Of a stretch of 64,000 nucleotides of DNA, positions 10,042 to 17,011 are shown in pieces. The stretch is taken from positions 124,001-188,000 of the forward strand of contig NZ_CP119422.1 in NCBI RefSeq assembly GCF_030506285.1, given 5' to 3'. The notes below the pieces were generated by a model. It was not told the origin of the DNA. It saw only the letters and a program-made list of their open reading frames with translations, and did not search any database. This DNA comes from Catalinimonas niigatensis. Its GTDB lineage: Bacteria > Bacteroidota > Bacteroidia > Cytophagales > Cyclobacteriaceae. Position 1 is the stretch's first letter; every line of letters starts with the position of its first letter. Made by a program: the position numbers and the translations under genes.

Positions 10042-10136
10042 GGTGAGTGAAATCCACTCAAAATTTTTGAATGATTCACCTCCTGATTTAGCTGTCTCAC
10101 AGGAAATAGGTTGTAGTTCACCCTCTAAATGGTGAA
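10042..10136. promoter_or_regulatory. four GGTGA/TCACC boxes upstream of the LytTR gene
   Basis: Copies of GGTGA(A/G) or its complement occur at about 10042–10047 (plus), 10075–10080 (minus), 10117–10122 (minus) and 10131–10136 (plus). The last two form a perfect inverted repeat, TTCACC-8 bases-GGTGAA, ending 27 bases before the ATG at 10164. They look like binding sites for a dimeric regulator, possibly LytTR autoregulation. This is inference from spacing and symmetry; no known consensus was matched. Confidence 0.4.
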
Positions 10137-10163
10137 ATTGACTCCCGAACTATTCAAAAAATC

Positions 10164-11060
10164 ATGAAAAAAAGAAACTGGATTTTGATTGGGCTCTGGA
10201 TCGTATTTCTATTGCCCATTATTTTTGTCATAGGAATTACTTTATCTGGTAAGAGCAGTTCTACCATTGAAATTAACCAAAGTAAATTAGATAAAATACT
10301 GGAGCAAGGAGATGCGAATGATCTTGTGGTGGTGAGAAACAAAAACCTTGTAGAGATTACGCTTACCCAAGAGGCTGTGAACAAAAGCGAGTATAGGAAC
10401 CTGACTGAAGAACTCAATGCTTTTTCTATTAATAATGGTCCCCACTACCATGTGGATATAGCTAATTATGAAACATTTGATCAATACTTTACTGAAATAC
10501 AAGAAAATATTCCTCTGGATAGCAGGATAGGTTACCGGGTAGAAGAGCGTTCGGGTATTGGCAGTTTTGTCATGAACTGGGGAGTCATTTTTGGACTTGT
10601 TACAACTATTCCTATTTTGATGATGTGGCTGGTTTTTAAGTTATTCTGGTCGGCAAAGCCTAGAGAGAAGCTTGCGCAAAGGACTGAAAAACTAAGCTCA
10701 AAAGAATCAGAACTGCTTGAAAATCATCAGCTGAATTTTCCTGTCAAAGTAGGAGATAGAACGATTTTTCTGGAAATGAATAGGATAGTGTCTTTTCAGG
10801 CCAAAGACAATTATGTGAATATCCTGGATATGGATGATCATCTTTATCTGACAGAGTATACCCTAAATGAATTGGAAGAAAAGCTTCCTACGCATTTTAT
10901 ACGCATTCATCGTTCCTATATTGTAAACAAGCTGCTGATCAAAGAAATCCGAAAACATTCAGGTAACAAATTCACCTTACTGCTCAACAGCAAAAAATCA
11001 CAGCAGCTTGTCTCCAGTCAAAGTTATGCGCCTAAAATAAAAGAAATGATGAAAATTTAG
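10164..11060 (+). CDS. membrane LytTR transcription regulator with FtsH-like periplasmic domain
   Basis: Two hundred and ninety-eight residues: a membrane helix at about 6–27, a periplasmic domain at about 35–128, a second helix at about 139–162, a charged linker, and a LytTR DNA-binding domain at about 192–296. LytTR landmarks are FLEMNRIVSFQAKDNYVNI and HFIRIHRSYIVNKLLIKEI. The periplasmic part resembles the N-terminal ectodomain of Bacteroidota FtsH proteases: INQSKLDKILEQGDANDLVV, RNKNLVEITLTQEA, GPHYHVDI, and the stretch before helix 2. The AAA+ ATPase and zinc protease parts of FtsH are absent. The cytoplasmic LytTR domain would bind DNA while tethered to the membrane. The last 4 bases overlap the convergent gene at 11057. 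LytTR identity is firm; the FtsH-ectodomain identity is by recall of family sequences. Confidence 0.85.
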   Translation: MKKRNWILIGLWIVFLLPIIFVIGITLSGKSSSTIEINQSKLDKILEQGDANDLVVVRNKNLVEITLTQEAVNKSEYRNLTEELNAFSINNGPHYHVDIANYETFDQYFTEIQENIPLDSRIGYRVEERSGIGSFVMNWGVIFGLVTTIPILMMWLVFKLFWSAKPREKLAQRTEKLSSKESELLENHQLNFPVKVGDRTIFLEMNRIVSFQAKDNYVNILDMDDHLYLTEYTLNELEEKLPTHFIRIHRSYIVNKLLIKEIRKHSGNKFTLLLNSKKSQQLVSSQSYAPKIKEMMKI

Positions 11061-11722
11061 GCAAACTCATATCCATCTACATCATCATAGCTAACGCCCA
11101 GTTTTTGAAGTACTTCGGGTGGGCTTCCCTGCCAATTATTGGCGGTATTGCCGATATATTGAAGGTCTTCAATACCTATTTTGCTGGTGAAGAATCCGGT
11201 AGCCACGAAATCCCTGAAGTTATTGAAAAAATTGACTCCCTGACTCATTTCAGGTTTGGCTGACTTTGGATAAGCGATCTGATCCAGCAACTGCTTTTGC
11301 TGTTGTTCAGAACAGGATACAAAGGTTTGCTCAAATTGCCTCAAACTTTCTATATCCAGCCAACGCAAACCTCCCCGCATACCTGTCTGATGCCAGGGCT
11401 GGTCTTTCATCATAAATTCTATGAATTCCGGTACACCAGCCTCTTCAGCATTTCCCGAACGATCATCAGCGGGAATGATAAGATTGGCTAATACGGTAAC
11501 AGTTTGCATTTCATGCTCATTAAAGAACTCTTGCTCCATCAACTTTTGATCTGCTTCGCTGAGTTCATAATCTTCACGGACAGCATGCTGATGCTCTGGA
11601 TTTTCAGCAACTTGTTCAGGCGATTCACAAGCTACCCAGGTCAAACTGGCCAGTGCAGCTGCACCGCCACCCATATATTTTAAAGAGGTACGGCGATCCA
11701 TACCGTTTTTAGGCTTTTCCAT
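11057..11722 (-). CDS. gluconate 2-dehydrogenase subunit 3 family protein, Tat-type signal
   Basis: Two hundred and twenty-one residues from 11722; an in-frame ATG at 11701 gives MDRRTSLKYMGGG and may be the true start. The N-terminus carries a twin-arginine motif (DRRTSLKYM), a hydrophobic stretch and a possible lipobox ending at the Cys of TWVAC. The rest (ETVTVLANLIIPADDRSG-like segment, then helices) is typical of the small subunit that accompanies GMC-type sugar or alcohol dehydrogenases. The catalytic GMC gene lies immediately upstream with a 2-base gap. The Tat signal on the small subunit probably exports the folded flavoprotein as a complex (known for the family). No cytochrome c subunit is adjacent. 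Confidence 0.88.
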   Translation of the reverse strand: MEKPKNGMDRRTSLKYMGGGAAALASLTWVACESPEQVAENPEHQHAVREDYELSEADQKLMEQEFFNEHEMQTVTVLANLIIPADDRSGNAEEAGVPEFIEFMMKDQPWHQTGMRGGLRWLDIESLRQFEQTFVSCSEQQQKQLLDQIAYPKSAKPEMSQGVNFFNNFRDFVATGFFTSKIGIEDLQYIGNTANNWQGSPPEVLQKLGVSYDDVDGYEFA

Positions 11723-11724
11723 AA

Positions 11725-13470
11725 TTAGATATTTCCTTTCTTTTTCTGATCAATGATATACTCGGAGGTTCTCAATGAAAGCGCCAAAATCGTCCAGGTT
11801 GGATTTTTATCCGCCATAGATACAAACGAAGCGCCATCCGCTACGAAGAGGTTTTTGCAATCAAAAGCCTGACAGTATTCATTGACAGGAGCTTTTTTAG
11901 CATCTTTACCCATCCTTGCCACACCTACTTCATGGATAATCCTTCCGGGAGCGTGCAACCCGTAGTTAGATTCCTTGCCTGCTTTATTCCATAGTAATCT
12001 TCCGCCCATGGTATGGATAATTTCTTCAAAAGTATCCTGCATATGCTTGGCTTGCAGAATCTCATAATCACTCCAGACATAATTGAAGCGAAGTACTGGT
12101 ATACCCCATTGATCTACTACACCCGGATCAATTTCACAATAGTTACTTTCCAGTGCAACGGGTTCACCCCGTCCGCTAAAGCCAACAGAAGCACCATAAA
12201 AGCGGCGATAATCATTTTTGAGTTGCGCGCCATAGCCTCCACCGCCTTCAGGCCTTTCGCCTCCGCCACCTTCCGTAAACCAGCCATTATATCCCTGTAT
12301 TCCTCCTGCAAAGCCATAAGAAGGCATGCTGCGCCCACCCCAGATCTCAATATGGTACCCTCTGGGAAAATCCAGTTTGGCTTTCTGGTTGTCAATCCAC
12401 CAAGGCATGTACATATGCATGCCACCGACACCATCTTCATTATAAGGTATACCATCCATCATCTGAGGAAAAATTCCGCCCAGATCCCCTCCCGTAGAGT
12501 CCATCAGATACTTACCTACCATGCCGCTGGAATTGCCCAGGCCATTTGGATGACGAGATGATTTGGAATTTAGCATCAGACGAGCAGTTTCACAGGCGCT
12601 GGCAGCAAGCACTACGGCTTTGGCTTTGACAACATATTCCATGTTATCGTCTTTGCTGATATAGGACACTCCAGTGGCCAGCCCTTCATCATCGGTCAGT
12701 ACTTCACGAGCCATAGCATTGGTGATCAGTGTCACGTTGCCAGTCTCCAAAGCAGGAGGGATCAGTACGGAAGGCGATGAGAAATTGGAATGCGTTGAAC
12801 ATCCTCTGTTGCACTGAGAACAATAGTGGCAGGCGGCTCTTTTGCCTACCGGACGTGTCAGAATTGACAGGCGGGAAGGGACCACAGGAACATCCAATTG
12901 ATCACACGCTTTTTTCACCAGTAATTCATAAGCCCTGGGTTTGGGAGGGGGGAGAAAATGACCATCCGGCTCATTATCCAAGCCCAGGCTGCGGTCGTGG
13001 TTGACGCCAAACACCCCGATCATCTTATCAATTCTATCGTAATAAGGCTTAATATCAGTATAACTGATGGGCCAGTCATCGCCCAATCCGTCCACACTCT
13101 TTCTTTTGAAATCTTTCTCACCAAAACGAAGAGAAATTCTTCCCCAGTGATTCGTCCTTCCACCCAGCATCCTGGAACGGAACCAGTCAAACTGCGTACC
13201 TGCAACCCGGGTGTAGGGTTCCCCTTTAATATCCCAACCTCCAAATGCTGCATCAAACTCTCCAAAAGGCCTATGGGTACCAGCTCCTCTCCGGGGAGAT
13301 TGATAAGGCCATTTAAACATATCCCCCTGAGCGGAATCAAACATGGGACCTGCCTCTAACAAGGCTACTTTGGCACCGGCTTCTGACAGTGTTTTGGCTG
13401 CCATCCCACCGCCGGCTCCAGAGCCTACTATACATACATCGTAAACAGTAGAACTTTCTTTAATCTGCAT
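11725..13470 (-). CDS. GMC family oxidoreductase (FAD), dehydrogenase catalytic subunit
   Basis: From MQIKESSTVYDV (13470) the protein has 581 residues; an ATG at 13521 would add 17 unconserved residues. The Rossmann FAD motif GSGAGGG sits at residues 16–22, followed by the adenine-binding LLEAGP. Other landmarks are GGRTNHWGRISLRF, a cysteine cluster (CHYCSQCNRGCS) typical of the gluconate/fructose-dehydrogenase-like branch, and the C-terminal HEVGVARMG with the late FVADGASFVS and NPTWTILAL segments. The family oxidises sugars or polyols and passes electrons to the respiratory chain. It has no signal of its own; the Tat-bearing partner gene follows after 2 bases. The specific substrate cannot be deduced. 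Confidence 0.9.
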   Translation of the reverse strand: MQIKESSTVYDVCIVGSGAGGGMAAKTLSEAGAKVALLEAGPMFDSAQGDMFKWPYQSPRRGAGTHRPFGEFDAAFGGWDIKGEPYTRVAGTQFDWFRSRMLGGRTNHWGRISLRFGEKDFKRKSVDGLGDDWPISYTDIKPYYDRIDKMIGVFGVNHDRSLGLDNEPDGHFLPPPKPRAYELLVKKACDQLDVPVVPSRLSILTRPVGKRAACHYCSQCNRGCSTHSNFSSPSVLIPPALETGNVTLITNAMAREVLTDDEGLATGVSYISKDDNMEYVVKAKAVVLAASACETARLMLNSKSSRHPNGLGNSSGMVGKYLMDSTGGDLGGIFPQMMDGIPYNEDGVGGMHMYMPWWIDNQKAKLDFPRGYHIEIWGGRSMPSYGFAGGIQGYNGWFTEGGGGERPEGGGGYGAQLKNDYRRFYGASVGFSGRGEPVALESNYCEIDPGVVDQWGIPVLRFNYVWSDYEILQAKHMQDTFEEIIHTMGGRLLWNKAGKESNYGLHAPGRIIHEVGVARMGKDAKKAPVNEYCQAFDCKNLFVADGASFVSMADKNPTWTILALSLRTSEYIIDQKKKGNI

Positions 13471-13901
13471 TGAGCTGTTTTTTTGGTATAAATTATAGAA
13501 GCTTTCACTGGTGCGCAACATAAAGTATAAATTTATATTGTTTGGAATGAAAATGAATAAGGAAAAACATCAGTGAATACTACTCAGCCCTCTCATAGGA
13601 GGGTAATTTGTAACTATCATAAATACATTGGAAAACTGAAATCCACTAAATCATTATTCAGAATTTCACTCTTGTCTTGTGTTCCAGGTATTATTTCGTG
13701 GGGATTAGAAAACAAGAGAAACACTTTGCTTTAATTTTTAGCAATAGTAAGGTTGATATGCCTAAATTATGTCCATTTATTATCATGCATAAATTTTGAG
13801 AAATAGAACATATAAAAAAATAGACCTCGTTCATTGTTAAGAACGAGGTCTACATTATCATTAAATCAAAATTTCTCTAAGTGCTTACTAGTGAGCTAAC
13901 A
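13471..13901. other. gene-free stretch between GMC gene and receiver gene
   Basis: About 430 bases containing one strong terminator hairpin (13821–13852, listed separately) and the promoter region of the minus-strand GMC operon. Apart from these I see no coding frame, repeat or RNA gene. Confidence 0.5.
13821..13852 (-). terminator. rho-independent terminator after the receiver gene
   Basis: Perfect 12-bp stem (TAGACCTCGTTC at 13821–13832 with 13841–13852), 8-base loop, followed on the minus strand by seven T (complement of the A-run at 13814–13820). It lies 50 bases after the stop of the response-regulator gene at 13902. Confidence 0.85.
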
Positions 13902-14300
13902 TTATTTTAAATAGTTATCCTTAATCATACGAAAGTTTTCCTGCACGGTGTTCTTTACCATAGCAGCAGTTATACAACTAAAAGCTTTCAGTCTCTTTTG
14001 ATCTTTATCCAAGAGAGTGGCACTCATCATAATGATTTGAGTTTGGACATTATTTAGATAATACAGTGTCTCATATTGATTCAAAAAATCAAATCCATCA
14101 TAACCGGGCATGCTCAAATCACATAAAATGATATCTGGGAAATCATGAGGAGCACATTCTTTGAGATATTCTAACGCCAGAAATGCATCGGACATGACCA
14201 TCAACCGGACTTCTAGTCCACTTTGTTTGACCCATTCTTCGGCAACAAAATTATTGATTTCATCATCGTCTATAAGTAATATTTTTTTAGGAAGTCCCAT
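13902..14300 (-). CDS. single-domain response regulator (CheY-like receiver)
   Basis: One hundred and thirty-two residues, receiver domain only. The acidic pocket (LLIDDDEINN, Asp11–13), the phosphoacceptor Asp61 (LCDLSMPGYDG), Ser93 (MMSATL) and Lys116 (MVKNTV) are all present. The Pro that usually follows the Lys is replaced by Asn. There is no output domain, so it must act through protein contacts or as a phosphorelay intermediate. No histidine kinase is adjacent; the gene stands alone and ends at a strong terminator. Related single-domain receivers are common in Cytophagales beside hybrid kinases, so the partner is probably elsewhere. Confidence 0.9.
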   Translation of the reverse strand: MGLPKKILLIDDDEINNFVAEEWVKQSGLEVRLMVMSDAFLALEYLKECAPHDFPDIILCDLSMPGYDGFDFLNQYETLYYLNNVQTQIIMMSATLLDKDQKRLKAFSCITAAMVKNTVQENFRMIKDNYLK

Positions 14301-14559
14301 TGTTTTTTTCTTTAATGAGAAAATATTCAGATAGTAAAAATTGCGAGAGCACTATCCTGATATCTACAAAAGATGCAAAAACCACTCGGAAAATAGGATT
14401 ATTGCAGAATATATCAAAAAACACAACGATGTAATCAAGGTAAATCAATGTTTTTTTATGATTATTCTGTTGCAATATCATAAAAAGTTTAAGTTGATAT
14501 TATAAATAATGGAATAATTTTAAAAAATTGTATATCAAACTATTATTTGTTTATTCAGT

Positions 14560-15501
14560 ATGAAAGTTACTTTTTTAGATACTAAAACTGTGGGGAATCT
14601 CCCCAATTTGAACTTATTTGAGGAATTTGGGACATATCGTTCTTATGAAACAACTTCTCCAGATGAAGTAAAAACCAGAATCCATGATCAGGATGTTATC
14701 ATCTCCAATAAGGTTTATATAGGCAGAGAAGCCATGAACCAAACACCGAGTCTTAAATTAATTTGTGTAGCAGCCACAGGAATGAATAATGTGGATCTCA
14801 ATGCTGCAAAAGAGCTAAATATCGCTGTTAAAAATGTAGAAGATTATTCAACCGCTAGTGTTGCTCAGCACACCATATGTATGATCTTAAGCCTTTTGAG
14901 CCAGCCCACCTTTCATGACAATTATGTAAAATCTGGAACTTACAGTCAGAGTGATATCTTTACTTATCTTGGCGCACCCTTCTGGGAGCTAAAGGGCAAA
15001 CGCTTGGGAATCATAGGCTTAGGAAATATTGGCAAAAAAGTGGCCAGCATTGCTGAAGCTTTTGATTGTGAGGTAGTATACTATTCCAGTTCGGGCAAAG
15101 ACCGTCATGATCGTTATCAGAGGTTAGCTATAGACGAACTGATGCAAACTTCAGATATTGTGTCTATACATGCCCCCCTTAACGATGCTACCAGAGATCT
15201 GATCAACTATGAGCGGCTCATAATGATGAAGTCAGAAGCTATCTTAGTTAACACCGGAAGAGGAGGCATCATCCAGGAAGAAAACTTATGTAAAGCCCTT
15301 GATGAGGGAGTAATCAGGGGGGCGGCCATAGATGTATTTAGCCAGGAACCTCTTCCAAAAAATCATCCTTTTTTGAGCCTGAAACATCCTGAGAGAATAC
15401 TTTTAACTCCTCACATCGCCTGGGCCAGTGTAGAAAGCCGCACCTTACTTATAGAAAAAGTATATCAGAATATTAAAGATTTTTTGAAGGAACGGCAGTA
15501 G
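14560..15501 (+). CDS. D-2-hydroxyacid dehydrogenase, NAD(P)-dependent
   Basis: Three hundred and thirteen residues, the normal length for the family. The nucleotide-binding motif GIIGLGNIGKKVA sits near residue 150. The catalytic set is visible: Arg in NTGRGGIIQEE, Glu in DVFSQEPLP and His in LTPHIAWAS. The N-terminal half is the substrate domain with the usual VAATGMNNVDLNAAKELNI stretch. It interconverts a 2-keto acid and a D-2-hydroxy acid; the sequence resembles the hydroxypyruvate/glycerate branch, but the substrate is not certain. Its last 29 bases overlap the 3' end of the convergent malQ gene. Confidence 0.9.
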   Translation: MKVTFLDTKTVGNLPNLNLFEEFGTYRSYETTSPDEVKTRIHDQDVIISNKVYIGREAMNQTPSLKLICVAATGMNNVDLNAAKELNIAVKNVEDYSTASVAQHTICMILSLLSQPTFHDNYVKSGTYSQSDIFTYLGAPFWELKGKRLGIIGLGNIGKKVASIAEAFDCEVVYYSSSGKDRHDRYQRLAIDELMQTSDIVSIHAPLNDATRDLINYERLIMMKSEAILVNTGRGGIIQEENLCKALDEGVIRGAAIDVFSQEPLPKNHPFLSLKHPERILLTPHIAWASVESRTLLIEKVYQNIKDFLKERQ

Positions 15502-17008
15502 GTGGGTGACGGTCATACAGGGATAACATTTCCTTGATTTTACGGGCAAGTTTTGCATCTGTATTACCGGGTTCCAGTCGCCACAGCCAGTTACCATTGG
15601 CGGTAGAGGGCACATTCATGATCGCTTCTTTGCCCAGTCCCAGAAAATCCTGCATAGGGACTACACATAGTTTGCTTACGGAAGACATGGCCGTGCGTAC
15701 CAACTGATTAGCAGCATTTTTTTCAGTAACGGTACGGTTAAGGTATTTTCCCAGGTTCTTTTTCTCCTCTTCACTGGCTTCGGTAAACCAACCCAAACTG
15801 GTATTATTATCATGTGTACCCGTATAGACCACCGCATTTTGTGTATGGTGGTGGGGAATGTAAGTGTTCTGGGGCATTCCTTCGCCAAAAGCGAAAAGCA
15901 GGACCTTCATACCAGGCAGCTTGAAACGAGCCATCAGATCATACACTGGCTGGTCTATGTCTCCCAGATCTTCTGCAATGATGGGCATATCCGGATACTT
16001 TTTGCTCAGCTTTTTGAATAAGCGCTTACCCGGTCCTTTCTTCCAACTCCCATTGATTGCTGTTTTCTCCTCGGCAGGTACTTCCCAGTAGGCTGAAAAG
16101 GCGCGAAAATGATCCAGACGGATCAGGTCAAACATGTCAAGATTATGAGAGAGGCGGTCCATCCACCAACTGTATTTGTCTTTTCTAAGTCGCTTCCAGT
16201 CAAAAACCGGCATACCCCACAGCTGACCGGTTTCGCTAAAGTAATCCGGGGGAACGCCAGCCACGGCTTGAGGAGATTTATCATCTTTGAGTTTGAATAT
16301 CTCTGGATGTGCCCAGACATCAGCACTGTCATAACCTACATAAAAGGGGATGTCTCCAAAAAATCGGATTCCTCTATCATTACAATAAAGCTTAAGGGTC
16401 TCCCATTGCTGAAAGAAGACAAACTGAAGGAACTTCTCTTTTTTAATACTTGATTTTAACTTTTTCTGAAATTCTTTCAGGCTTTGTTTTTTACGATCAC
16501 GCAAGTCAGTAGGCCAACTGTACCAGGCTTGTCCGCCAAAATAATTTTTGATGGCCATATAATCCGCAAAATCATCTAACCAGTGTTGATGTTGATGACA
16601 GAATTTCTTGAATAAGCCTGACTGTCGCTGACTTGCAGCTTTGTCAAAAGTTAGAAAAGCATTATCCAGCAATTCTTTTTTAAACACGATAACCTGCTCA
16701 AAATCCACCTTGCTGTCATTAAACGAAATGGTATGCTGAATGTCTTTTTTACTCACATAGCTTTCGTCCAAAAGCAGCTCAGGACTGATGAGCATTGGGT
16801 TTCCAGCAAAGGCAGAAAGCCCGCTATAAGGTGAATATCCACTATCACCCTCTACCGGGTTGAGCGGAAGTATCTGCCAGTAGGTGAGTCCTGACTGCAA
16901 CATAAAATCAGCAAACTTATAAGCTTCCGGACCCAGGTCACCGATGCCGTAGTCCGACGGTAAAGAGGTAATATGTAATAATATTCCGCAGTTTCTGTCT
17001 TGTAACAT
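15473..17008 (-). CDS. malQ: 4-alpha-glucanotransferase (amylomaltase, GH77)
   Basis: Five hundred and eleven residues, the standard length. Landmarks are GDLGPEAYKFADFM, the NPVEGDSGYSPYSGLSAFAG substrate loop, the nucleophile region RLDHFRAFSAYWEVPA (Asp), the acid/base in IAEDLGDI (Glu), and YTGTHDNNT. It transfers maltosyl or longer units between alpha-1,4-glucans and releases glucose, lengthening short malto-oligosaccharides. It is the last gene of the treZ–GH57–treY–malQ operon, 3 bases after treY, which fits recycling of short glucans that TreY cannot use. The 3' end overlaps the convergent hydroxyacid dehydrogenase gene by 29 bases. Confidence 0.95.
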   Translation of the reverse strand: MLQDRNCGILLHITSLPSDYGIGDLGPEAYKFADFMLQSGLTYWQILPLNPVEGDSGYSPYSGLSAFAGNPMLISPELLLDESYVSKKDIQHTISFNDSKVDFEQVIVFKKELLDNAFLTFDKAASQRQSGLFKKFCHQHQHWLDDFADYMAIKNYFGGQAWYSWPTDLRDRKKQSLKEFQKKLKSSIKKEKFLQFVFFQQWETLKLYCNDRGIRFFGDIPFYVGYDSADVWAHPEIFKLKDDKSPQAVAGVPPDYFSETGQLWGMPVFDWKRLRKDKYSWWMDRLSHNLDMFDLIRLDHFRAFSAYWEVPAEEKTAINGSWKKGPGKRLFKKLSKKYPDMPIIAEDLGDIDQPVYDLMARFKLPGMKVLLFAFGEGMPQNTYIPHHHTQNAVVYTGTHDNNTSLGWFTEASEEEKKNLGKYLNRTVTEKNAANQLVRTAMSSVSKLCVVPMQDFLGLGKEAIMNVPSTANGNWLWRLEPGNTDAKLARKIKEMLSLYDRHPPTAVPSKNL

Positions 17009-17011
17009 AAA

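Noticed and set aside
12117-12455. 112-residue minus-strand frame inside the GMC oxidoreductase gene
   Set aside because: Same-strand shadow of the GMC gene in another frame; no independent start context.
14287-14481. 64-residue minus-strand frame just upstream of the receiver gene
   Set aside because: It overlaps the receiver start by 14 bases, has an odd composition rich in Phe and Ile, and shows no recognisable domain or start context; treated as chance.
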